DNA of 64,000 nucleotides from Rhodococcus sp. 1168 (GTDB lineage: Bacteria > Actinomycetota > Actinomycetes > Mycobacteriales > Mycobacteriaceae), in NCBI RefSeq assembly GCF_002091955.1, contig NZ_MKKY01000084.1:62001-126000 (forward strand). Direction: 5' to 3'. Under the pieces are notes generated by a model that was not told the origin of the DNA, ran no database searches, and saw only the letters and a list, made by a program, of their open reading frames with translations. Of this stretch, positions 19,159 to 26,716 are shown piece by piece. A program made the position numbers and the translations under genes. Within the stretch, counting starts at the first letter, position 1, and each line of letters opens with the position of its first letter.

Positions 19159-20760
19159 ATGACACTTCGCACTGTGGACGCCGTAGTGATCGGCGCCGGA
19201 CACAACGGACTCGTAGCGGCTGCTGCACTGGCAGACGCGGGCTGGGACGTAGTGATCCTGGAGGCCGGCACCGAACCCGGTGGCGCTGTCCGCAGTGCCG
19301 AGCTCATACCAGGATTCGACATGGATCTCTTCAGTGCCTTCTATCCGCTGGGGGCTGCGTCGCCCGTGATGACCTCACTCGACCTAGAGAATCATGGCCT
19401 GCGGTGGTCGCGTTCGCCCACCGTCTACGGCCACGCACGCTCATCGAGGGACGAGTCCGCTCCCGTCGTCCACAACGACGTCGCCGATACCGCTGCGGCT
19501 CTGGCCGAATACGACCGTCGCGACGGCGATGCCTGGTTCGACCTTTTCGATCAGTGGACGAAGATCCGGAAGCCGATGCTCGACGCCTTCTTCGGACCGT
19601 TCCCGCCGGTGCGCGCCGCTGCGTCGTTGGCGAGAACCTTGGGTGCGGCGGACACTCTGCGGTTCGGGCGGTTCATGGCTCTACCGGCACGCGTCATGGC
19701 GCACGAGCTCTTCCGGAGCGAGGCCGCCAGGTGCCTCCTGTTGGGCAACGCCATGCACGGTGATGCCCCTTCCGACGCGCCCGTCAGTGGTGCGATGGGT
19801 TATCTGCTGACGATGTTGGCGCAGGACGTCGGATATCCGGTGCCTACGGGTGGCGCGAGCAAGCTCGCCGACGCGCTCGTAAGCCGTGCAGGCAAGGCGG
19901 AACTATGCTGCGGCAGCCCGGTCGATCGCATCGATGTCACCGATGGACGTGCGTCAGCGGTTCATACGAAGGGTGGGGACACGGTGTTCGTCCGTCGGGC
20001 TGTCATCGCCGACGTCTCCGCACCGATGCTCTACGGTTCCTTGCTTCCGGCCGACGCGGTACCCCGACGGGTGCACGAGGACCTCCGCAACTTCGAATGG
20101 GATACCCCGGTGGTCAAGGTCAACTACGCCCTCGACCGCCCCATCCCGTGGCGCTCGACAAGCCTCTCGGGTGCCGGGACCGTGCATCTGGGCGCCGACG
20201 ACGACGGCCTGGTCCGATGGTTGACCGATCTGACCACCGGGGTGCTCCCGGACCGTCCGTTCATGCTGTTCGGACAGATGACCACGGCAGACGCCTCCAG
20301 ATCACCGGATGGCACCGAGAGCGCCTGGGCCTACACGCATCTGCCGCGCGGAGTGACCGACGACGCGTCGGCCGATACTGTCGCCGACCGGGTACGCGAG
20401 GTGCTCGAAGAACACGCCCCCGGGTTCAGCGGGTCGATCATTGCCGAGGTGGTACAGCGACCGTCCGATCTGATGGCAGAGAACGGCAATCTCTACGGCG
20501 GCGCGGTCAACGGGGGAACCGCACAGTTGCAGCAACAGTTGATCTTTCGCCCGACACCAGGACTCGGACGTTCGGAAACCGTCGTCGAGGGGCTGTTCCT
20601 CGGTAGCTCTTCGGCGCACCCCGGAGGAGGAGTTCACGGAGCAGCCGGGATGAACGCTGCCCGCGCGGCATTGGGTCAGCAGGGCCCGCTCGGCCGGATA
20701 CGAAAAAAGGTGACCAGCTCCTTACTGGAGCTGGTCACCCGAGATCGAGAAGAGCCCTAA
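19159..20760 (+). CDS. Phytoene-desaturase-like FAD oxidoreductase
   Basis: A 533-residue flavoprotein of the CrtI/PYROXD2-like amine-oxidase superfamily. The N-terminal dinucleotide fold is VIGAGHNGLVAAAALADAG, followed by EAGTEPGGAVRS; the C-terminus carries GLFLGSSSAHPGGGVHGAAG, the family's second FAD-contacting motif. No phytoene synthase or other carotenoid gene is adjacent, so a carotenoid substrate is not implied. ATG 19159 begins the conserved part. The last 20 codons contain a perfect hairpin that serves the convergent gene. Its stop overlaps the neighbouring STAS stop. Confidence 0.85.
   Translation: MTLRTVDAVVIGAGHNGLVAAAALADAGWDVVILEAGTEPGGAVRSAELIPGFDMDLFSAFYPLGAASPVMTSLDLENHGLRWSRSPTVYGHARSSRDESAPVVHNDVADTAAALAEYDRRDGDAWFDLFDQWTKIRKPMLDAFFGPFPPVRAAASLARTLGAADTLRFGRFMALPARVMAHELFRSEAARCLLLGNAMHGDAPSDAPVSGAMGYLLTMLAQDVGYPVPTGGASKLADALVSRAGKAELCCGSPVDRIDVTDGRASAVHTKGGDTVFVRRAVIADVSAPMLYGSLLPADAVPRRVHEDLRNFEWDTPVVKVNYALDRPIPWRSTSLSGAGTVHLGADDDGLVRWLTDLTTGVLPDRPFMLFGQMTTADASRSPDGTESAWAYTHLPRGVTDDASADTVADRVREVLEEHAPGFSGSIIAEVVQRPSDLMAENGNLYGGAVNGGTAQLQQQLIFRPTPGLGRSETVVEGLFLGSSSAHPGGGVHGAAGMNAARAALGQQGPLGRIRKKVTSSLLELVTRDREEP
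20703..20739 (-). terminator. Intrinsic terminator inside the convergent gene
   Basis: Arms 20709-20721 and 20727-20739 are perfect 13-base reverse complements around a 5-base loop. On the minus strand the hairpin is followed directly by six T residues (20708-20703), a textbook rho-independent terminator. It lies about 20-50 bases downstream of the STAS gene stop (20757) and wholly inside the last codons of the plus-strand oxidoreductase. On the plus strand no T run follows. Confidence 0.85.
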
Positions 20761-21203
20761 CGCTTCGTTGCCGCTTGGACGGCGTCGGCAACTCGAACGA
20801 AGACCTGCACGGCAGGTTTGAGAGAAGCAGCTTCCAACAACCGATGTACCGGGTGTCCCTCTACGAGAGACCAGCTCGACCCTGCTGCTTCGGTCGCACT
20901 GTCGAGTGCGCTGAAGACGGTCAGGCCGGCAATGCCGAAGAAGCCGACATCGGACAGGTCGAGTACGAGATGCCGGTGAGCGTCGATGCGGGTGGATGCG
21001 AACTCGGTCAGCATCGGTGCACTACGGATATCGATGTCACCGTGAACGCTGACAACGAGCGCGGTCGAGCCGACCGGTACGGCTCGAAAGATTGCGCCGG
21101 TAGCAGCCACGGACACCGAGGTGTCTGCTGTGGCATGAGCATTCAGCGCGGTCTGGTTGTGTGCGGTTGCGTCGTCTTCGACACCGCGTGGAGTAACAGT
21201 CAT
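20757..21203 (-). CDS. STAS domain protein (anti-anti-sigma factor type)
   Basis: A 148-residue protein with a STAS fold from about residue 45 (VVSVHGDIDIRSAP, HLVLDLSDVGFFGIAGLTVF, RLLEAASL). In SpoIIAA/RsbV the phosphorylatable Ser follows the Asp before the helix; here that position reads DVGFFGIAG, where Gly replaces the usual Ser (DVSFMDSSG type). Phospho-switching may therefore not occur. ATG 21203 is preferred, though an upstream Met at 21368 in the same frame exists. No anti-sigma kinase or sigma factor is adjacent. Confidence 0.75.
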   Translation of the reverse strand: MTVTPRGVEDDATAHNQTALNAHATADTSVSVAATGAIFRAVPVGSTALVVSVHGDIDIRSAPMLTEFASTRIDAHRHLVLDLSDVGFFGIAGLTVFSALDSATEAAGSSWSLVEGHPVHRLLEAASLKPAVQVFVRVADAVQAATKR

Positions 21204-21395
21204 AGCCGTCCCATCGTCTTTTCGATCGGGAGGGAAACAGTGCAACAGCGGTACCAGTCGAATGTGAACATCAGTTCCGCTAACGGCTGAGACAGCCAGG
21301 GCGTCTCCCCCGACAACGGCTGTTAGCTCAACCTCGATAAACCCTACGTTACTCGGGCCGTCCCGCATAGTGAAGACAAATCGACCAGTGAGATT

Positions 21396-21872
21396 TCAGG
21401 TGCTTCGCGGAAGCAGTTCCTCGTGATGCGCACGCATCGAGCCGATCAAAGCGACAAAAACTCGATGGGCCGCAGCAAGATCCGAGTCGGGCACATCGGC
21501 AAGCGCGGAATTGGTACGGATACCGAGCGGACCGAAGAATTCACGTGCGACGGCCATGCCGTGGTCGGCATAGCGGAGGATCACTTTTCGACGGTCACGA
21601 TCGTCTTTTTCTCGTCGAATATGACCGGACTCGATCATCCGATCGACCAAGTACGTCATGGCTGCGGATGACAACCCGAGCCGAGCCCCGAGTTCGCCCG
21701 TCGTCAGCGGCGCGCCTTCGACGTCGGCGACCATGATCAGGAGCAGTGCACGAAAATCGTTGTGTCGCAGATGGTGTTGCGCCCCGAAGGCCCGTCCGAT
21801 CTCCTCGGAGACAGCGGACAGCGCACGTACATCGGAGGAGATTTTCGATTCCAGCTCGCTTCGATCGGCCAC
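21396..21872 (-). CDS. MarR family transcriptional regulator
   Basis: A 158-residue winged-helix regulator with the recognition region LTTGELGARLGLSSAAMTYL and the wing REKDDRDRRKVILR. Full family length. It is divergent from an MMPL transporter across 99 bases containing an inverted repeat, the usual arrangement for a MarR repressor controlling an exporter. Ligand unknown. Confidence 0.9.
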   Translation of the reverse strand: MADRSELESKISSDVRALSAVSEEIGRAFGAQHHLRHNDFRALLLIMVADVEGAPLTTGELGARLGLSSAAMTYLVDRMIESGHIRREKDDRDRRKVILRYADHGMAVAREFFGPLGIRTNSALADVPDSDLAAAHRVFVALIGSMRAHHEELLPRST

Positions 21873-21946
21873 TGCAGTCCTCCCTCTCCGACGATGCGCT
21901 CAGACTATCCGCACGCCCGGCGGCTGATCTTGCCGGTTGATTAATG

Positions 21947-21961
21947 TCTCAGTTAATGAGA
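21947..21961. promoter_or_regulatory. Candidate MarR operator
   Basis: TCTCA (21947-21951) and TGAGA (21957-21961) are inverted arms around GTTAA, in a locally AT-rich stretch that also repeats TTAATG. It lies just before the MMPL start and between the divergent genes. Size and symmetry suit a MarR dimer site; no binding evidence. Confidence 0.4.
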
Positions 21962-21971
21962 TTGTTTGCCG

Positions 21972-24077
21972 GTGGACAGCTCACGCCGCGACGACGGCTT
22001 CTGGCTCGGATTCGCCCGGATTGTCACCTCACGCCGGTCGTGGGCAGTCGCGCTTGCCGTCCTGGTGCTCTCGCTTGGGTTCATGGCCCTCGTCGGCGAG
22101 AACGACTCGGCCGGAAGCGCACCATCCTCGGTACCACCGGAAGCAGAGTCCGCCCAGGTCACCGAACTGCTGACCCATTTCCCCGGCGCGGACACCGCAC
22201 CGGCGATACTTGTCGTCAGTCGATCCGATGGGGGGGTGCTGTCCGAAGCCGATCTGGCCGCCGCGAAACGAGCCCTCGATCGGACCGCAGTCGCCGCAGG
22301 CACCGCCACCGGTTCGCCTCCGCTCGTGCCGGCGCCCGACGGCAAGGCCACCCTCGGCCTGGTTCCGGTAGACAGTTCGCTGTCCGGGTTCACACTCGAC
22401 GACCTCGTCACCTCGCTGCGCACCGCCGCCGTCGACGGCCTTCCCGACGGCCTCGACGCGCAGGTGACCGGCGGACCGGCATTCGGGGCCGACATTGCGA
22501 ACTCGTTCTCCGGCGCCAACTTCACCCTGCTCGCGGTCACCGCACTCGTGGTCGCGATCCTTCTCATCGTGACGTACAGATCGCCTGTTCTGTGGCTGGT
22601 TCCGCTCCTCGTCATCGGCTTCGGCGATCGCGTCGCCACCTCCGTCGGTACGGCACTCGCCGAGGTGACCGGGCTGTCGTTCGACGGCTCCACCTCCGGC
22701 ATCACCAGCGTTCTGGTCTTCGGAGCGGGCACGAACTACGCGTTGCTGTTGATTTCGAGATATCGGGAGGAGTTGCGCGCCGAGCCCGATCATCGACGCG
22801 CACTTGCCAGGGCCGTCCGTCACGCCGGGCCTGCAATTCTCGCCAGCAACGCCACCGTCGTGCTGGCGTTGCTGACACTGCTGCTGGCAATACTGCCCAG
22901 CACCCGCAGCCTGGGTGCACTCGCGGCCGCGGGCCTCGTTGTCGCAGCCGTGTTCGTCCTTATGGTCCTCCCTCCACTGCTTGCACTGTTCGGACGGAAG
23001 TTGTTCTGGCCCTTCATTCCAGGCCCTGACGATCGTGACACCGCCACCTCGGGGGCCTGGTTCTCGATCGCGGCCGCAGTGTCACGACATCCGGCCCGCA
23101 CGGCATCGATCACGATCGTCGCGCTCCTCGCCTGTGCCGGTGCGCTGTTCGGCACCGGAATCGGCTTGTCGCAGACCGAGCAGTTCCGCGTATCCGCCGA
23201 ATCCGTCGAGGGCTTCGAAACACTTTCCGAGCACTTCCCCGCAGGCCTGGCCGATCCGACGACAGTGGTCGGGAAGACCGATTCGGCTGCCGAGATCGAG
23301 TACGTTCTGGCAGGCAACGACGCCGTCACCTCGTTCACCCGTGGCGCCGACTCCGGCACCGGCCTGACTCGGTGGTCCGTCGTATCCGACTCGTCGCCCG
23401 CGTCCGAGGAAGCATTCGCCGTCATCGAGGATCTACGTGGTTCGCTGAAGGGCGTTCCCGATGCCGAGGCGCTCGTCGGCGGCAGTGACGCCCAAGCCCT
23501 CGACACCAGCGACGCCGCTGCCAGGGACCGACTCGTCGTCGTGCCCGCCATTCTGATCGTCGTTCTCGCTGTGCTGCTCGTGTTGCTACGCGCCGTTCTC
23601 GCGCCGCTGGTGCTCGTCGGCACGACAGTTCTCAGCGCCCTCGCGGCCCTGGGCATCGGTAGCTGGGTGAGCCTGCACATCTTCGAATTCCCGGCTCTCG
23701 ACGACAACGTTCCGCTGTTCGCCTTCCTGTTCCTGGTCGCCCTCGGCGTCGACTACACGATCTTCCTCGTCACGCGTACCAGGGAGGAGACGCCCGGCCA
23801 CGGCACTCGCTCGGCCATCGTGCGGGCGGTGGGCGCCACGGGTGGTGTCATCACGAGTGCGGGCATCGTGCTGGCGGCAGTGTTCTGCGTGCTCGGCGTC
23901 CTTCCCCTCATCACATTGACTCAGCTGGGCATCATCGTCGGCCTCGGCATTCTGCTGGACACCTTCGTGGTGCGCACGTTGGTCATTCCAGCCCTGTTCA
24001 CCCTTATCGGCCCGGGGATATGGTGGCCGAACACATTCGGCTCCAGCAGTACCGAACTGGTGGGACAGAAGGAGTGA
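21972..24077 (+). CDS. MMPL family transporter
   Basis: An RND-superfamily membrane transporter of about 701 residues with two repeats of one helix, a periplasmic domain and five helices. Membrane blocks lie near residues 180-360 and 520-690. Family signatures include FGAGTNYALLLISRYREELR in the first half and the matching VALGVDYTIFLVTRTREET in the second. Actinobacterial MMPL proteins export lipids or siderophores; the substrate here is open. The start is uncertain: GTG 21972 or TTG 21966, neither with a good ribosome site. The lipocalin gene follows five bases later. Confidence 0.87.
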   Translation: MDSSRRDDGFWLGFARIVTSRRSWAVALAVLVLSLGFMALVGENDSAGSAPSSVPPEAESAQVTELLTHFPGADTAPAILVVSRSDGGVLSEADLAAAKRALDRTAVAAGTATGSPPLVPAPDGKATLGLVPVDSSLSGFTLDDLVTSLRTAAVDGLPDGLDAQVTGGPAFGADIANSFSGANFTLLAVTALVVAILLIVTYRSPVLWLVPLLVIGFGDRVATSVGTALAEVTGLSFDGSTSGITSVLVFGAGTNYALLLISRYREELRAEPDHRRALARAVRHAGPAILASNATVVLALLTLLLAILPSTRSLGALAAAGLVVAAVFVLMVLPPLLALFGRKLFWPFIPGPDDRDTATSGAWFSIAAAVSRHPARTASITIVALLACAGALFGTGIGLSQTEQFRVSAESVEGFETLSEHFPAGLADPTTVVGKTDSAAEIEYVLAGNDAVTSFTRGADSGTGLTRWSVVSDSSPASEEAFAVIEDLRGSLKGVPDAEALVGGSDAQALDTSDAAARDRLVVVPAILIVVLAVLLVLLRAVLAPLVLVGTTVLSALAALGIGSWVSLHIFEFPALDDNVPLFAFLFLVALGVDYTIFLVTRTREETPGHGTRSAIVRAVGATGGVITSAGIVLAAVFCVLGVLPLITLTQLGIIVGLGILLDTFVVRTLVIPALFTLIGPGIWWPNTFGSSSTELVGQKE

Positions 24078-24082
24078 AATCC

Positions 24083-24709
24083 ATGAAGGTACATTCGGTG
24101 CTCACACGCGCGCTCGTGGCTGGTGCGTGCGCCACGGGGATGCTGCTCGCCGGTGGAATCGCGCAGGCAGCACCTGCCCCGTCCGGTTCGGCCGGATTCG
24201 AACCCCTCGCCCCCATCCCGTCTCTCGATGTCGCTGAATATCAGGGCACCTGGAATCAAATTGCCGCCGTACCGCAGCCGTTCAACCTCGAATGCGCGCG
24301 CGACACGCAAGCCGAGTACACGCTGATCGATCCGGCCAACGTGCGCGTGGAGAACACGTGCACCACCTGGAACGGGGAGCACAACAACATCGTCGGCAAC
24401 GCACGCGTCAATGACACAGTGACCAATGCCCAGCTGCACGTGAGCTTTCCGGGCGTACCGACCCAGGAAAACCCCGAAGGACCGACCAACTACATCGTCG
24501 CCTACATCGCGGACGACTACTCCTGGGCGTTCGTCGGAGACCCTTTCCGAACTTCGGGTTTCGTCCTGTCCCGCTCACCAGAAGCGAGCCCGGAGAAGTT
24601 CCGCGAAATCCGCGCCGTCGCTGAATCACTCGGCTACAACTCGTGTCTGATCCTCACCTCGCCGACACCGGGCGGAGCGGCGGGCATACAGCCTCTCTGC
24701 ACCGTCTAG
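24083..24709 (+). CDS. Secreted lipocalin family protein
   Basis: A 208-residue exported protein. Residues 1-30 are a Sec signal peptide ending AQAAPA. The mature part has the lipocalin Gly-x-Trp signature in YQGTWNQIAAVPQPF, followed by an eight-strand pattern as in bacterial Blc, with Cys residues likely to form a disulphide. ATG 24083 is supported by AAGGAG eight bases upstream. Operon partner of the MMPL transporter, so it may carry the exported hydrophobic molecule across the envelope (inference). Its stop overlaps the convergent MarR stop. Confidence 0.87.
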   Translation: MKVHSVLTRALVAGACATGMLLAGGIAQAAPAPSGSAGFEPLAPIPSLDVAEYQGTWNQIAAVPQPFNLECARDTQAEYTLIDPANVRVENTCTTWNGEHNNIVGNARVNDTVTNAQLHVSFPGVPTQENPEGPTNYIVAYIADDYSWAFVGDPFRTSGFVLSRSPEASPEKFREIRAVAESLGYNSCLILTSPTPGGAAGIQPLCTV

Positions 24710-25230
24710 GGTTTCGCGTTACTCGACCTAGGGTCGGCATTGAGCGCGACCTTGCGTAGCAGGTGTGCCAACGCCTCGGTTTCGTCCCGGCTCAACCCGT
24801 CGAGCAGTTCACGATCACGCGCGATTCGCAGCGGAAAGACGGTATCGACCAATTCGATGCCGGAAGCGGTGAGTTGTAGCAGTACGACTCGCGCATCGCG
24901 GTCCAGGCCGAGTCGCTCGACCAAACCTTCCTTCACCAGACGTTCCGAGATCTTGGTGGTGGATGCCCCACTGAGCATCGTCACCGAGGTCACTTCGCTC
25001 GCTCGTAGTGGCCGTTGGGCCCGGCGGAGCGCGCTCAAGACGTCGAACTCGGCCCTCGACACTCCACTCGGTGCGAGGGTGGAGTCGAGCAGGTGGTTGG
25101 CCTGGGCAGCGATCCTTCCGATTCGCGCGAGAATTTCGATCGGCGAAGTGTCGGTGTCCGGAAAGAGGGCGACCCACTCGCGGCGGACCTGATCGACGAA
25201 GTCTCCGCCAGATTTCTGCACCGAGGTCAT
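24706..25230 (-). CDS. MarR family transcriptional regulator
   Basis: A 174-residue MarR protein. The helix-turn-helix is LRASEVTSVTMLSGASTTKI and the wing follows (GLDRDARVVLLQLT). ATG 25230 gives the expected length; the much longer open frame upstream runs through the divergent FUSC gene and is not coding. Divergent from the FUSC transporter across 73 AT-rich bases with two palindromes, so it likely represses it. Confidence 0.88.
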   Translation of the reverse strand: MTSVQKSGGDFVDQVRREWVALFPDTDTSPIEILARIGRIAAQANHLLDSTLAPSGVSRAEFDVLSALRRAQRPLRASEVTSVTMLSGASTTKISERLVKEGLVERLGLDRDARVVLLQLTASGIELVDTVFPLRIARDRELLDGLSRDETEALAHLLRKVALNADPRSSNAKP

Positions 25231-25267
25231 GTCGTCCACCTTACGGCCCAGGTCACGGCCAAAAATA

Positions 25268-25299
25268 TTTACTTCACTAGTAAAATACTTATAAAGTAT
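25268..25299. promoter_or_regulatory. Two adjacent palindromes in AT-rich promoter
   Basis: Positions 25268-25284 form TTTACT-TCACT-AGTAAA, and 25285-25299 form ATACTT-ATA-AAGTAT, both perfect inverted repeats placed end to end. The stretch is strikingly AT-rich against its surroundings and lies between divergent MarR and FUSC genes, ending five bases before the FUSC GTG. One is probably the MarR operator; the second may overlap the -10 region of a leaderless FUSC message. Confidence 0.6.
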
Positions 25300-25303
25300 A
25301 CGA

Positions 25304-26704
25304 GTGTTTGATTCCGCCACCCGACTCGCCCACACCCGTACTGCGCTCGCCCATGCCACTTCGCGACGGGCCTGGCACCAGGCGATGACGCTCGGGCAGG
25401 CCGATGCGACTATCGCTCCAGCCCTGCGGGTCGGCGCAGCCGTTGCCATCGTCCTCGTCGGTGGAGGCATTCTGGGTAGGCCCGAACTCGCCGGCTTCGC
25501 TGCGCTGGGCGCCCTGTGCAGCGCCTTCGCGCGACACGAGCCGTACCCACGGCGCGCAGGGAAGTTGGCGTTGGTCGGCGGTTCGATAGTTCTCTGGGCG
25601 ACGCTGGGCGCCGCGCTCGGCACGATGACGGACTCCTCTGCCCTTCGGATCGTCGCAATCTCCGTGACGGCCGGCGTCGCGGCACTTGTCCTGTCGGCCT
25701 TCTCGGTAACCGGACCGGGCCCCGTCATCCTCGTGTTTGCTTCGACCGCTGCCGTCGGGTTCGCGAGCACCGCCGGGGACGTGGTCGAAGTTTTCGTTTC
25801 GGTGTCCGTAGGTGCTGCAATCGGATGGGTCGCAGCAATGCTCCCAGCCTTGCTACATCCGGTCGGACCGGGCCAACTCGCTGTTGCCCGCGCTCTCGCG
25901 GCCACCGACGCCAGACAAGACGGCATGGCCCGAGCGTCGATCGAACGCGCTCGCGTGATCGTTGCACTCAACGCACGGCAGGGTTCACGAAAGCACAGCC
26001 TCGGACTGACCACTCTCCTCGACGACGCCGAACACCTGCTCGACGCCTGGGCACGTGGCGAAGATCCCTCTCATGCAGCGGAACTACTCGCTCACGAGCG
26101 GGCACTGCGGAAAATGCGCAGGCACGACGCGTTGCCGATGCGCGCTGCCGAACTCACAGCTACGCCTGAAAACTTCTTCGCCGTCGGCGTGCGCTCGTTG
26201 ACATCACGTTCCCTGGTGGTCAACGCCGCACGCATCGTTCTCGCATCGTTGCTGGCCGCATGGTGCGCAACGGCTTTCGGCTTCGAGCATCCGTTGTGGG
26301 CGACCATGGGCGCGATGGCCGCGATGCAGGGCATCACTTTTCACACCACGGTCGAGCGCGGCATCCAGCGACTACTCGGCAATGTCGGCGGCGCTGTCAT
26401 CGCTGCCGTTTTGATCGCAGGTGCGCTCGGATACTGGCAGACAACGGTCGCCATCATCGTTCTGCAGATCGTTGCCGAACTCCTCGTCATGAAGAACTAC
26501 GCCCTCACCACGATCGCGGTCACCCCGATGGCGTTGCTTCTGACGGGGATAGCCGGTCAGCTCTCCCCCACCGTCGCGCTCAGTAGGGTTGGCGACACCC
26601 TCGTCGGTGTCCTGATCGGGATCGTCGTCGCAGCTCTCACCATCGGAAGCGGAGACAAGTCAGCACGAAAACTCACTGGACCAGAGCGACGCCCCATCCG
26701 CTGA
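25304..26704 (+). CDS. FUSC family membrane protein (aromatic acid exporter-like)
   Basis: A 466-residue protein with two blocks of about five or six membrane helices (residues about 40-170 and 300-450) separated by a cytoplasmic region, as in the FUSC/AaeB-like superfamily. The second block contains HPLWATMGAMAAMQG, typical of the family. Start taken as GTG 25304; there is no ribosome site and a promoter-like palindrome ends five bases before, so leaderless translation is possible. Probably controlled by the divergent MarR. Substrate unknown. Confidence 0.82.
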   Translation: MFDSATRLAHTRTALAHATSRRAWHQAMTLGQADATIAPALRVGAAVAIVLVGGGILGRPELAGFAALGALCSAFARHEPYPRRAGKLALVGGSIVLWATLGAALGTMTDSSALRIVAISVTAGVAALVLSAFSVTGPGPVILVFASTAAVGFASTAGDVVEVFVSVSVGAAIGWVAAMLPALLHPVGPGQLAVARALAATDARQDGMARASIERARVIVALNARQGSRKHSLGLTTLLDDAEHLLDAWARGEDPSHAAELLAHERALRKMRRHDALPMRAAELTATPENFFAVGVRSLTSRSLVVNAARIVLASLLAAWCATAFGFEHPLWATMGAMAAMQGITFHTTVERGIQRLLGNVGGAVIAAVLIAGALGYWQTTVAIIVLQIVAELLVMKNYALTTIAVTPMALLLTGIAGQLSPTVALSRVGDTLVGVLIGIVVAALTIGSGDKSARKLTGPERRPIR

Positions 26705-26716
26705 GACGGTGTTACC

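Noticed and set aside
20709..20739. Hairpin as terminator of the plus-strand oxidoreductase
   Set aside because: It lies before that gene's stop codon and no T run follows on the plus strand; orientation fits the minus-strand STAS gene.
19159..20760. Carotenoid biosynthesis cluster
   Set aside because: Only one desaturase-like flavoprotein is present, of the PYROXD2-like branch, with no crtB, crtE or cyclase gene next to it.
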